Positions 15,825 to 24,179 of a stretch of DNA of 64,000 bases are shown here, one piece after another. Both the position numbers and the translations under genes were made by a program. The notes under the pieces are model-generated. The model saw only the letters and a list, made by a program, of their open reading frames with translations. It was not told the DNA's origin and did not search any database. The DNA is from Streptomyces sp. YPW6 (GTDB lineage: Bacteria > Actinomycetota > Actinomycetes > Streptomycetales > Streptomycetaceae): NCBI RefSeq assembly GCF_018866325.1, contig NZ_CP076457.1:3879001-3943000 (forward strand), read 5' to 3'. Every line of letters starts with the position of its first letter. The stretch's first letter is position 1.

Positions 15825-17438
15825 TTACGCCGGCTTCTCCTCCAGACGCGGGAACAGCACCGCGCCCTTCGTGACCGTCGCGCCCGCGGGCAGGATGCCC
15901 CACGCGCCCGCGTCCTGGACCCTCTGGCCGGCCAGCGCGCCCAGGGACTCCTCGGCGCCCAGGGACTCCCAGAGCTTCTGCGAGGTCTCCGGCATCACCG
16001 CGTTGAGCAGCACCGCGACCCCGCGCAGCGACTCGGCGGCCGTGTAGAGGACGGTCGCCAGGCGGGCCTGGCCCTCCAGGGTGGTGTCCTTGGCCACCTT
16101 CCACGGCTCCTGCTCCGTGATGTAGCCGTTGACCTGCTTCACGAAGTCGAAGATCGCCAGGATGCCGCCCTGGAAGTCCAGCTCCTCGCCGATCTTCCGG
16201 TCGGCCGTCGCCACGGCCTTCGCCAGACCGTCCCGCACGGCCTGCTCGGCGGCACCGGCGGCCTTGTCCTCCGGCAGGGCCCCGCCGAAGTACTTGCCGA
16301 CCATCGCCGCCACCCGCGAGGCCAGGTTGCCGTAGTCGTTGGCCAGCTCGGAGGTGTAGCGGGCGGAGAAGTCCTCCCAGGAGAACGATCCGTCGCTGCC
16401 GTAGGAGATGGCCCGCAGGAAGTACCAGCGGTAGGCGTCCACACCGAAGTGCGAGGTCAGGTCCTGCGGCTTGATGCCGGTCAGGTTCGACTTGGACATC
16501 TTCTCGCCGCCGACCATCAGCCAGCCGTTGGCGACGACCTTGCCCGGCAGCGGCAGCCCCTGCGCCATCAGCATCGCGGGCCAGATCACCGAGTGGAAGC
16601 GGAGGATGTCCTTGCCGATCAGGTGCACGTTCGCCGGGAACGTACCGTCGAACTTCTCCTGGTTGGCGCCGTAGCCGACCGCCGTCGCGTAGTTGAGCAG
16701 CGCGTCGACCCACACGTAGATGACGTGCTTGTCGTCCCACGGCACCGGGACGCCCCAGTCGAACGTCGAGCGCGAGATCGACAGGTCCTGCAGACCCTGC
16801 TCGACGAAGTTCACGACCTCGTTGCGCGCCGACTCGGGCTGGATGAAGTCCGGGTTCGCCGCGTAGAACTCCAGCAGCTTCGGGCCGTACGCGCTGAGCT
16901 TGAAGAAGTAGTTCTCCTCCTGGAGGAGTTCCACCGGCTTCTTGTGGATCGGGCAGAGCTTCTGACCGGCGAACTCGCCCTCGCCGTCGACCAGATCGCC
17001 GGGGAGCTTGTACTCCTCGCAGCCCACGCAGTACGGGCCCTCGTACCCGCCCTTGTAGATCTCGCCCTTGTCGTACAGGTCCTGCACGAACTCCTGCACC
17101 CGGTCGGTGTGCCGCTTCTCCGTCGTCCGGATGAAGTCGTCGTTCGCGATGTTGAGGTGCTCCCAGAGGGGCTTCCACGCCTCCTCGACGAGCTTGTCCG
17201 CCCAGGCCTGCGGAGTCACGTCGTTCGCCTCGGCCGTGCGCATGATCTTCTGACCGTGCTCGTCCGTGCCGGTGAGGTACCACACCTTCTCGCCGCGCTG
17301 GCGGTGCCAGCGCGTGAGCACGTCGCCTGCGACGGTCGTGTAGGCGTGGCCCAGGTGAGGAGCGTCGTTGACGTAGTAAATGGGGGTCGAGACGTAGTAC
17401 GCCGTCGCCCCCTGCTTCTCGGATCCAGTGGCCGCCAT
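15825..17438 (-). CDS. metG: Methionyl-tRNA synthetase
   Basis: The gene encodes 537 residues from ATG at 17438. An in-frame GTG or ATG 11 codons upstream is possible, but the family start fits MAATGSEKQG. The class I HIGH motif reads H28-LGH, and the KMSKS loop begins at Lys313. The connective peptide retains CVGC and a following CPIH, so one zinc knuckle is largely intact (three Cys plus a His). There is no C-terminal tRNA-binding EMAP-like domain, matching short actinobacterial MetRS. It charges tRNA-Met for initiation and elongation. It is divergent from the response-regulator gene across 182 bp. Confidence 0.97.
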   Translation of the reverse strand: MAATGSEKQGATAYYVSTPIYYVNDAPHLGHAYTTVAGDVLTRWHRQRGEKVWYLTGTDEHGQKIMRTAEANDVTPQAWADKLVEEAWKPLWEHLNIANDDFIRTTEKRHTDRVQEFVQDLYDKGEIYKGGYEGPYCVGCEEYKLPGDLVDGEGEFAGQKLCPIHKKPVELLQEENYFFKLSAYGPKLLEFYAANPDFIQPESARNEVVNFVEQGLQDLSISRSTFDWGVPVPWDDKHVIYVWVDALLNYATAVGYGANQEKFDGTFPANVHLIGKDILRFHSVIWPAMLMAQGLPLPGKVVANGWLMVGGEKMSKSNLTGIKPQDLTSHFGVDAYRWYFLRAISYGSDGSFSWEDFSARYTSELANDYGNLASRVAAMVGKYFGGALPEDKAAGAAEQAVRDGLAKAVATADRKIGEELDFQGGILAIFDFVKQVNGYITEQEPWKVAKDTTLEGQARLATVLYTAAESLRGVAVLLNAVMPETSQKLWESLGAEESLGALAGQRVQDAGAWGILPAGATVTKGAVLFPRLEEKPA

Positions 17439-17521
17439 GGTCGAAATCCTAACGGCCCGATCAAGATCCACTCACATCGATGAGCGGCGGCCCGTGCGCG
17501 GACGGAGGGCGGTCCTCCGAC

Positions 17522-17546
17522 GGGGGGTTTCGCGAAACAGCCCCCC
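17522..17546. promoter_or_regulatory. 25-bp near-palindrome in metG/response-regulator gap
   Basis: Six G residues (17522-17527) and six C residues (17541-17546) flank a perfect inner GTTTCGCGAAAC. The result is a near-perfect inverted repeat 75 nt upstream of the response-regulator ATG. It could be an autoregulatory operator or the 5' terminator of a short transcript. It resembles parS but lacks the central CACGTG and is 2 bp shorter. Confidence 0.45.
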
Positions 17547-17620
17547 GCGTCATGGTTCCGGCGGGAAAGTCGCATCCTTGGGGGGAGCGGACAAGCGGGC
17601 ACGAGGCAGGGGACATCACC

Positions 17621-18313
17621 ATGCGGGTACTGGTCGCCGAGGACGAGGAGGTCCTCGCGGAGCTGGTCGCCACCGGACTGCGCCGGGCGGGCTTCGCGGT
17701 CGACACCGTCTACAGCGGGGACGCGGCCCTCGCCTACCTCGGCCTCCACGACTACGACGTCGTCGTCCTCGACCGCGACCTCCCCCGGGTCCACGGCGAT
17801 GACGTGGCCCGCCGCCTGGTCGCCGCCGGATCCCGCACCCGGATCCTGATGCTCACCGCCTCCGGAGCCATGGAGGACCGGGTCGCCGGGCTCGACCTGG
17901 GGGCCGACGACTACGTGGCCAAGCCGTTCGAGTTCCCCGAGCTGGTCTCCCGGGTACGCGCCCTGCGCCGACGCACCGCCCGCCCCGTACCGCCCCAGCT
18001 GGAGCGCCACGGCATCCGGCTCGACACCGTACGGCGCTCGGCGCTCCGCGACGGCCGGGACCTGGATCTCTCCCCGAAGGAGTTCACCGTGCTGCAACTG
18101 CTCCTGGAGGCCGACGGCGGCACGGTCGGCGCGCAAGAGCTGCTGGAGCGGGCCTGGGACGCCAACGCCGCTCCTTCCCCGAGCTCTCAGCCCTCGTTCG
18201 AGCAGGGGAGACCCCACCCCGATGCCGTGCGTGTCTGCATGGGCGAGCTCCGCGCGAAGCTCGGCGAGCCCGCGCTGATCCGCACCGTGCCGGGCGTCGG
18301 GTACGCGCTGTGA
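17621..18313 (+). CDS. OmpR-family response regulator with repeat-derived loop insertion
   Basis: The gene encodes 230 residues from ATG at 17621. The receiver domain has the acidic pocket AEDEE, phospho-acceptor Asp51 in VVLDRDLP, and the switch Lys in GADDYVAKPF. The winged-helix DNA-binding domain follows, with DLSPKEFTVLQLLLEADGG and the final RTVPGVGYAL. Between helix 2 (ELLERAWD) and the recognition helix (AVRVCMGELRAKLG), the usual short ADPFTN-like loop is replaced. Residues 184-200, rich in Pro, Ser and Gln, stand there instead. The DNA for that stretch reads like a common Streptomyces intergenic repeat. The stop overlaps the kinase start by 3 nt, so the two are translationally coupled. 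Confidence 0.93.
   Translation: MRVLVAEDEEVLAELVATGLRRAGFAVDTVYSGDAALAYLGLHDYDVVVLDRDLPRVHGDDVARRLVAAGSRTRILMLTASGAMEDRVAGLDLGADDYVAKPFEFPELVSRVRALRRRTARPVPPQLERHGIRLDTVRRSALRDGRDLDLSPKEFTVLQLLLEADGGTVGAQELLERAWDANAAPSPSSQPSFEQGRPHPDAVRVCMGELRAKLGEPALIRTVPGVGYAL
18171..18220 (+). repeat. Streptomyces REP-like element inserted in a coding sequence
   Basis: The stretch contains TTCCCCGAGCTCTC, then CGTTCGAGCAGGGGAGACCCC. I recognise this from memory as close to a short repeat found in many Streptomyces intergenic regions. The ends (CTTCCCC... and ...GGGGAG) can pair into an imperfect hairpin. It lies fully in frame inside the DNA-binding domain of the response regulator. No second copy was seen in this window. 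Confidence 0.6.
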
Positions 18314-19629
18314 AGCGGCCGTCCTGGCCGCGGCGGTTGCTGGACGCCTCGAAGCTGCCGCATTCGACGATCCGCACTCGCATCGCCCTCGTGTACGGCG
18401 GTGTCTTCCTGGTGCTCGGCACGGCCCTGCTGGCCACCGTCAACCTGGCCTCCCGCGCCGGTACGGAGACCGAGGCGCGGGCCATCGCCTCCACGGCTGT
18501 GGTCGTCGTCCCGCCCGGGTACACCGTGGACGGCCCCTTCGTCGCCCGTGGCTTCACCGGTTCGCCCACCGCCTACGAGCTCACCGACCATGTCAGCGAG
18601 GCAGCGGGCGAGCAGCTCCTGAACTGGTCGTTCGCCGCGCTGCTCGTGATGACGGCGGGCGCGGTCGGGGTGGGCTGGTGGATAGCGGGCCGGGTCCTGC
18701 GGCCCGTTCACGCGATGACCGCGAAGGCCCGCCGGCTCTCGGAGAAGACGCTGCACGAGCGGATCGCGTCCAGTGGCCCGGACGACGAGCTGAAGGAGCT
18801 GGGCGACACGCTGGACGCGCTGCTGGGCCGCCTGGAGAGGGCGTTCGACAGCCAGCGCAGATTCATCGCGAACGCCTCGCACGAGCTGCGGACCCCGCTG
18901 GCTACCCAGCGCGCCGCGATCCAGATCGGCCTGGAGGAGCCGTCGCCCGAGGAACTCGCCCGCACGCGGCAGACCCTGCTGGACACCAACCGGCGCAGTG
19001 AGCGGCTCATCGAGGGGCTGCTCGTGCTGGCCCGCAGCGAACGGGGCCTGGCCACGGACGAACGTGAGGTGCTCCGACTCGACCATGTGGTCCGGGAGGA
19101 GGCGGCGCGGTATCCGGCGGGAGGGGGCGGCGACGGCCCGGAGCACCGGGAGCCGGGCGGCGCAGGCCCGGAAGGCCGGGGAGCGGGCGGCGCCGGCCCG
19201 GTGGTGAACGTCGAGGTGGCCGCCTGTTCCGTGCGCGGCAACCGGCTGCTGCTCGCCCAGCTGGTGGCGAATCTGCTGGCCAACGCCGTCACGTACAACG
19301 TGCCGGGCGGCTCGGTGGAGGTCGCGCTGAGCGGGGAGGGGGCCCTGCTGGTGCGCAACACCGGACCGAGGGTCTCCGAGGCCGATGTCGCGGGGTTCTT
19401 CGAGCCGTTCCGGCGGGGCGAGGGCCGCGACCGGATGGGCCCGGGGTCGGGCCTCGGCCTGTCGATCGTCCGGTCGATCGCGGTGGCTCACGGCGGTACG
19501 GTCACGGCGGTACCGGGCCCGGAGGGCGGCGGTCTCGCCGTGACCGTACGGCTGCCGGTCGATCAGGCTTCGGAGCCGGCCTCGCGGGCGGCGGTCCAGT
19601 CCGGCAGACCGGCGAGGATCTCCCGGTAG
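18310..19629 (+). CDS. Sensor histidine kinase (CutS-like)
   Basis: The gene encodes 439 residues from GTG at 18310, which shares bases with the regulator's TGA. TM1 spans about 22-46, a short extracytoplasmic segment about 47-95, and TM2 about 98-122. A HAMP domain follows, then the H box FIANASHELRTPL with His191. An unusual Gly-rich insertion (about 267-297) precedes the HATPase domain with QLVANLLANAVTYN, NTGP and GSGLGLSIVRSIA. The insertion is encoded by an imperfect 30-nt duplication (GGCCCGGA... at 19135 and 19165). With the adjacent regulator it forms a two-component system; the signal is unknown. The 3' end overlaps the convergent VWA gene by 67 bp. Confidence 0.93.
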   Translation: MKRPSWPRRLLDASKLPHSTIRTRIALVYGGVFLVLGTALLATVNLASRAGTETEARAIASTAVVVVPPGYTVDGPFVARGFTGSPTAYELTDHVSEAAGEQLLNWSFAALLVMTAGAVGVGWWIAGRVLRPVHAMTAKARRLSEKTLHERIASSGPDDELKELGDTLDALLGRLERAFDSQRRFIANASHELRTPLATQRAAIQIGLEEPSPEELARTRQTLLDTNRRSERLIEGLLVLARSERGLATDEREVLRLDHVVREEAARYPAGGGGDGPEHREPGGAGPEGRGAGGAGPVVNVEVAACSVRGNRLLLAQLVANLLANAVTYNVPGGSVEVALSGEGALLVRNTGPRVSEADVAGFFEPFRRGEGRDRMGPGSGLGLSIVRSIAVAHGGTVTAVPGPEGGGLAVTVRLPVDQASEPASRAAVQSGRPARISR

Positions 19630-21164
19630 AGCTCGGCGTCCGCGATCTCGCGGGGGGCCGGTCCGGCGTGGAAGAACCCGGCGTTCGGGACGTCGAGCTT
19701 CCGCAGGAAGTCGAAGCCCTTCGCGTCCTGCTCGCCGAAGGCGACGAACCGGAAGAACAGGGGCAGCCGCGCCGCGTCCGCCAGAGCCTGCCGGGCGGCC
19801 TGCTTGGCGTCCGGCGGACCGTCCGTCTGGAAGATCACGAGAGCCGGACCGGTGGCCTCCGTCTTCTCGTAGTGCGCGACGACCTCCTCGACCGCGCGGT
19901 GGTAGTGCGTCCGGCCGAGCCGTCCGAGCCCCGCGTGCAGCTCGTCGACGCGGCCCTCGTGGCCGGAGAGTTCCAGGGAGCCGGTGCCGTCGATGTCCGT
20001 CGAGAAGAAGACGACCTGCACGGTGGCGTCCTCGTCCAGGTGCGCGGCGAGCGCGAGCGTCCGGTCGCCCAGGTGCTGCGCGCTGCCGTCCTTGTAGAAG
20101 GGCCGCATCGAGCCGGAGCGGTCGAGCACCAGGTAGACGCGGGCGCGGAGCCCGGTCAGCCCGTGCGCCTTGAGCGCCGCCTGCGCCGCCTTGTACGGGG
20201 CGGCGAGCTGCGGAGCACGCGACTTGACGCGCGCGAGCGTGGTGGCGGGCTTGCCGGGGGCGGGCTCCGACGCGGCCGGGACCGGCACCTGCGCTGCGGC
20301 GGGAACGGTCGGCTCCGGTGCGGCGGGGGCTGCCGGGGTCTCCGCGACGGCGGGGGCTTCCACGACGGCCGGGATCTCGGGGGCCGCCGGGCTTTCTGCG
20401 ACTGCCGCGGTGTCCTCGGGTTCCGGGGTCTCCGCGACCACCGGTGTCCCCATGGGCTCCGGGGTCTCCGGGACGGCAGGAGTCTCTGCGGCCTCCGGCG
20501 CCGTCGAGGCTTCGGAGCCCGTGGGGGGCTCGGGCGCCTTCGGGGTCTCGGCGGCGGCCTGGGGTGCCTCGGGGGCGCTCTTCGGGCTCTCCGCCGGTGC
20601 TTCCGCTTCCGCCGGTGCCGGTTCGGGCGTGACCTCCTGAGCCGGCGCGGTCGTCGGGGCCTCGTCGAGGTCGAGGTCGATCGTGATCGGCTCCGGCGCC
20701 GACGCGGGCGCCTCGGTCTTCTCGGCGCGCTCCTCGGCGGCCACCGGCTCCTCGGCCGCGGCGGGCGCCTCGGTCTTCTCGGCGGCCACCGGCTCCTCGG
20801 GCTGCTCCGCCTTCGGGGACTGCTCGGGGGCGTCTGCCGGAGTGTCGTCGAGAGCGTCCTGCGGAGCCGACCCCTGCGCGGGGACGCTCGGGGACGCCGG
20901 CGTGGCCGCCTTGTCGAAGGCGTCCGCCACCAGGTCGGCGGCGAGCGACCCGTCACGGTCCGTGGATTCCGCGGCCGGAGAAGAGGGCGAGGCCGGGGCC
21001 GGGATCGATGCCTTCGGCTCCGCCGCGGGCTCCGCCGCCGAAGTGGTCTCCGGCTCCGTCTCCTTGGGCTGAGTGCGCTCGGCCTGGGGCGGGACGGTGG
21101 CCGTGGCCGGCTCGTCCTGCTCCGTGCGGCCGAACACCTTACGCAGCAAGCTCCGAATGCCCAT
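19563..21164 (-). CDS. VWA-domain protein with long Pro/Ala/Glu linker (TerF-like)
   Basis: The gene encodes 533 residues from ATG at 21164, with GAAAGG 9 nt upstream. A short basic N-terminus (GIRSLLRKVFG) is followed by about 290 residues dominated by Ala, Pro, Glu and Thr, with many PETPEP-like repeats. A compact von Willebrand A domain occupies about 330-520. It has the metal site VYLVLDRSGSM (DxSxS, here D-R-S-G-S), the Thr/Asp positions around VIFQTDGPPD, and a YHRAVEEVVAHY helix. The C-terminal domain resembles the VWA region of TerF-type tellurium-resistance proteins, which are cytosolic and stress-related. No other ter genes are nearby. The linker is probably disordered. Confidence 0.85.
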   Translation of the reverse strand: MGIRSLLRKVFGRTEQDEPATATVPPQAERTQPKETEPETTSAAEPAAEPKASIPAPASPSSPAAESTDRDGSLAADLVADAFDKAATPASPSVPAQGSAPQDALDDTPADAPEQSPKAEQPEEPVAAEKTEAPAAAEEPVAAEERAEKTEAPASAPEPITIDLDLDEAPTTAPAQEVTPEPAPAEAEAPAESPKSAPEAPQAAAETPKAPEPPTGSEASTAPEAAETPAVPETPEPMGTPVVAETPEPEDTAAVAESPAAPEIPAVVEAPAVAETPAAPAAPEPTVPAAAQVPVPAASEPAPGKPATTLARVKSRAPQLAAPYKAAQAALKAHGLTGLRARVYLVLDRSGSMRPFYKDGSAQHLGDRTLALAAHLDEDATVQVVFFSTDIDGTGSLELSGHEGRVDELHAGLGRLGRTHYHRAVEEVVAHYEKTEATGPALVIFQTDGPPDAKQAARQALADAARLPLFFRFVAFGEQDAKGFDFLRKLDVPNAGFFHAGPAPREIADAELYREILAGLPDWTAAREAGSEA

Positions 21165-21396
21165 GGGCGAGGCCTTTCGCATGAGTTGGGTGCGGTGAAT
21201 GTCCGACCTGGGGTGAATTCCTCCCTGGCCAGGACGGATACGTAAGGTTAGCGGCCGGATCCGGCCGTTCGCCGGTGCGGCCCACCCCTGCGTCAACCGA
21301 GCCGAAACCGTTCCCGGACCGAGTTCATCGCGGCATGTACCACGGTCCTTCGGCGGGATCCGTCGCCGGCCTTCAAGGGAACAGCGGTGGCCCGGA

Positions 21397-21429
21397 CTTC
21401 ACCCGGCGTTCACCGGGAGTCCCTCGGAC
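21397..21429 (+). promoter_or_regulatory. PHO box (PhoP-binding direct repeats)
   Basis: Three consecutive 11-nt units, CTTCACCCGGC, GTTCACCGGGA and GTCCCTCGGAC, follow the Streptomyces PHO-box pattern (GTTCACC plus 4 nt). The first two match strongly and the third is degenerate. The box ends 52 nt before the phoX start, as expected for PhoP activation under phosphate starvation. The rest of the 317-nt gap to the VWA gene shows no other clear element. Confidence 0.8.
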
Positions 21430-21481
21430 CGGGTGGAGGCGCCCCTACCGTCACGCACGACACCAGACGGAGGGAATCCAC

Positions 21482-23551
21482 GTGCGTAATCTGCTGCCGT
21501 TCATCAGCTCGCATCCCGGTGGGCGTTCCGCGCTGACCTGCCGCTTCCGCTGTGGGGACGCCTGCTTCAAGGAGACGCCCAACACCAGCGACAACGAGTA
21601 CGCCGGCGACATCATCGCCGGTGCCGTGTCGCGCCGCTCGATGATGCGCGCCGCCGCCGTGGTCACCGTCGCCACCGCCGCCGGAACCGCCGCGCTGACC
21701 GGCCCGAACGCCCCGCAGGCCGAGGCCGCCGCGCTCGCCGGGCACGGCGGCAAACCGGGCCGTCCGCAGAAACCGGGGGCGTCGGGCGCGCGGGGCCTGA
21801 GGTTCTCGCCGGTCGCGCCCAACAGGGACGACAAGGTCACCGTCGCCGACGGATACGCCCAGAACGTGGTGATCCGCTGGGGCGAGCCGATCCTGCGCGG
21901 CGCCCCCGCCTTCGACCCGGACAAGCAGACGGCGAAGGCGCAGGCGGGCCAGTTCGGTTACAACAACGACTTCCTGTCCCTGCTCCCGCTGCGCGGCGAG
22001 CGCGGCCGACAGGTGATGGTCGCGAACCATGAGTACACGGACGAGATCCTCATGTTCCGCGGCTACGATCCGGCCAACCCGACCCGCGAGCAGGTCGAGA
22101 TCGCCTGGGCGGCGCACGGACTCTCCGTGGTCGTCGTCCAGGAGGAGCACCGCACCGGCAAGCTGGGCCCGGTCCACCGGCACCCGCTGAACCGCCGGCT
22201 CACCGCGACCAGCGAGTTCCGCATGACGGGTCCGGCCGCGGGAAGCGCCCTCCTGCGCACGTCCGCCGACCGCACCGGCCGCAAGGTGCTCGGCACCCTC
22301 AACAACTGTGCGGGCGGCACCACTCCGTGGGGCACCACGCTGCACGGCGAGGAGAACTTCAACCAGTACTTCGCCAACGGCACCACCGCCGAGCACAAGC
22401 GGTACGGGATCGGCACGGGCGCCACGGGACGCAAGTGGGAGAGGTTCGACCGGCGGTTCGACCTCGCGAAGGAGCCCAACGAGGCCAACCGCTTCGGCTG
22501 GGTCGTCGAACTCGACCCGTACGACCCGGACTCCACCCCGCGCAAGCGGACCGCGCTGGGCCGGTTCAAGCACGAGGCCGCGCAGCCCCGGCTCACCTCC
22601 GACGGCCGCCCGGTCGTCTACATGGGCGACGACGAGAAGTTCGACTACCTCTACAAGTTCGTCTCCAGCAAGCGCATGAAGAAGGGGAACTCGCGTGCCG
22701 CCCGCGAGCACAACCTGACGCTGCTGGACGAGGGCACGCTGTACGTGGCCAAGCTGACCGGCGACTCGCCGGTCGACGAGATCGACGGCACCGGAAAGCT
22801 CCCCAACGACGGGGAGTTCGACGGCAGCGGCGTCTGGATCCCGCTGGCCACCGGCACCACCTCGCACGTCCCGGGCATGACCGCCGAGGAGGTGTACGTC
22901 TACACCCGGCTCGCCGGCGACAAGGTCGGCGCGACCAAGATGGACCGCCCCGAGGACGTCGAGCCCTCGCCGCGCACCGGCCGGGTCTACGTCGCGCTCA
23001 CCAACAACTCGGACCGCGGCAAGGCGGGCAAGCCCGCCGCGGACGAGGCGAACCCGCGCAACGCCAACAAGCACGGGCAGATCCTGGAGCTGGCGGAGAA
23101 CTGGGACGACCCGACGAGCGACGGCTTCGCCTGGCGGCTGTTCCTCGTGGCGGGCGACCCGGACGACCCGGCGACGTACTTCGCCGGTTTCCCCAAGGAG
23201 AGCGTCAGCCCCATCTCCTGCCCGGACAACGTGGCGTTCGACGCCCACGGCAACCTCTGGATCTCGACGGACGGCAACGCGCTCGGCTCCCACGACGGGC
23301 TGTTCGGCGTGGCGACCCATGGTGACCGGCGTGGCGAGCTGAAGCAGTTCCTGACCGTTCCGGCCGGGGCCGAGACCTGCGGCCCGGTCATCCAGGACCG
23401 CCGGGTCCTGGTGGCGGTCCAGCACCCGGGCGAGATCGACGGGGCCTCCGTGGAGAATCCGGCGAGCGTCTGGCCTGATGGGCCCGGCAAGATCGTCCGT
23501 CCCTCCGTCGTCGCCGTCTGGCGCAAGGACGGGCGCGACATCGGCGTGTGA
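21482..23551 (+). CDS. phoX: PhoX-family alkaline phosphatase, Tat-exported
   Basis: The gene encodes 689 residues from GTG at 21482, with GGAGG upstream. The N-terminus has a conserved cysteine cluster (C20, C24, C28, in CRFRCGDAC). A Tat signal follows, with Arg51-Arg52 in SRRSMM and a hydrophobic Ala/Val/Thr stretch. The mature region carries PhoX/DUF839 landmarks: VANHEYTDE, NNCAGGTTPWGTTLHGEENFNQYF, RFKHEAAQP, YMGDDEKFDYLYKF, and NRxED-like MDRPEDVEPSP. PhoX enzymes are Ca/Fe-dependent phosphomonoesterases that act after folded export. The PHO box upstream supports a role in phosphate scavenging. Confidence 0.93.
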   Translation: MRNLLPFISSHPGGRSALTCRFRCGDACFKETPNTSDNEYAGDIIAGAVSRRSMMRAAAVVTVATAAGTAALTGPNAPQAEAAALAGHGGKPGRPQKPGASGARGLRFSPVAPNRDDKVTVADGYAQNVVIRWGEPILRGAPAFDPDKQTAKAQAGQFGYNNDFLSLLPLRGERGRQVMVANHEYTDEILMFRGYDPANPTREQVEIAWAAHGLSVVVVQEEHRTGKLGPVHRHPLNRRLTATSEFRMTGPAAGSALLRTSADRTGRKVLGTLNNCAGGTTPWGTTLHGEENFNQYFANGTTAEHKRYGIGTGATGRKWERFDRRFDLAKEPNEANRFGWVVELDPYDPDSTPRKRTALGRFKHEAAQPRLTSDGRPVVYMGDDEKFDYLYKFVSSKRMKKGNSRAAREHNLTLLDEGTLYVAKLTGDSPVDEIDGTGKLPNDGEFDGSGVWIPLATGTTSHVPGMTAEEVYVYTRLAGDKVGATKMDRPEDVEPSPRTGRVYVALTNNSDRGKAGKPAADEANPRNANKHGQILELAENWDDPTSDGFAWRLFLVAGDPDDPATYFAGFPKESVSPISCPDNVAFDAHGNLWISTDGNALGSHDGLFGVATHGDRRGELKQFLTVPAGAETCGPVIQDRRVLVAVQHPGEIDGASVENPASVWPDGPGKIVRPSVVAVWRKDGRDIGV

Positions 23552-23586
23552 GGTCCGGCAGGTAGCAGGTAGCAGGTAGCAGGAGG

Positions 23587-23630
23587 CCGGGCGGCTTGCG
23601 GGGATTTATTGCCTCTCGCTAGCCGCCCGG
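23587..23630 (+). terminator. Hairpin terminator after phoX
   Basis: A 10-bp stem (CCGGGCGGCT at 23587-23596 with 23621-23630) has a 24-nt loop. Just before it, three tandem copies of a 7-nt GTAGCAG-type unit occupy about 23560-23582. The long loop makes it a modest terminator. Confidence 0.55.
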
Positions 23631-23650
23631 TCCGCATTAGAGTCGACGGC

Positions 23651-24052
23651 ATGGTTTCCGGTAACGCGCCGCAGGCGGAAGGCAGCGTCCGGGTCGACGT
23701 GTGGATCTGGTCGGTCCGGCTGACGAAGACCCGTGCCCAGGCGGCCGCTGCCTGCCGGGCGGGGCATGTGAAGGTCGGCGGCGACCGGGCCAAGCCCGCA
23801 CAGGCCGTACGCGTCGGCGATGAGGTGCGGCTCCGGCACGCGGGGCGGGACCGGGTGGTCGTCGTCTCGAAGATCGTGAAGAAGCGGGTCGGTCCGCCGG
23901 TGGCTGTGGAGTGCTTCGTCGACAACAGTCCGCCCCCGCCGCCCCGCGAGATCGCGATCCAGGTGCCCGTACGGGACCGGGGCGCGGGCCGCCCGACCAA
24001 GCGCGACCGCCGGGAGATGGAGCGACTTCAGGGCCGCGCACCGGAGAACTGA
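23651..24052 (+). CDS. S4-domain RNA-binding protein (Hsp15-like)
   Basis: The gene encodes 133 residues from ATG at 23651. Residues 12-75 form an S4 domain: VRVDVWIWSVRLTKTRAQAAAACRAGHVKVGG, then AQAVRVGDEVRLR. This resembles Hsp15 (HslR), the ribosome-associated heat-shock protein that recycles free 50S subunits still carrying a nascent chain. The basic C-terminus (GRPTKRDRREMERLQG) would aid RNA binding. A TAGAGT -10-like element (23638-23643) ends 7 nt before the ATG and no ribosome site is visible. Leaderless translation is therefore likely. Confidence 0.87.
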   Translation: MVSGNAPQAEGSVRVDVWIWSVRLTKTRAQAAAACRAGHVKVGGDRAKPAQAVRVGDEVRLRHAGRDRVVVVSKIVKKRVGPPVAVECFVDNSPPPPPREIAIQVPVRDRGAGRPTKRDRREMERLQGRAPEN

Positions 24053-24073
24053 GGCCAGGGCGGACTCCGGTCC

Positions 24074-24093
24074 GGTGTTTCACGTGAAACACC
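24074..24093. other. parS chromosome-segregation site 3
   Basis: A perfect 20-bp palindrome, GGTGTTTCACGTGAAACACC, contains the 14-bp parS core (24077-24090). It lies between the convergent S4 and DUF2630-like genes. It is 9.4 kb from site 2, which lies 14 kb from site 1. Confidence 0.95.
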
Positions 24094-24094
24094 C

Positions 24095-24168
24095 GGTCAG
24101 CTGAAGGACCGGCCCGGCCGGAACACCAGGTCGGCTGAGACGCGAGCGGGCCGAAAGACCCGGTCGGC
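24095..24168. repeat. Three degenerate direct repeats next to parS
   Basis: The decamer GGTC(A/G)GCTGA occurs at 24095, 24129 and 24159, spaced 34 and 30 nt, and is partly preserved again at 24178 (GGTCAGC). It fills the gap between parS site 3 and the next gene. Function unknown. Confidence 0.65.
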
Positions 24169-24179
24169 TGAAACCCGGG

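Noticed and set aside
17527..17538. GTTTCGCGAAAC considered as a fourth parS
   Set aside because: It lacks the central CACGTG and is two bases short; kept only as a palindrome of unknown role.
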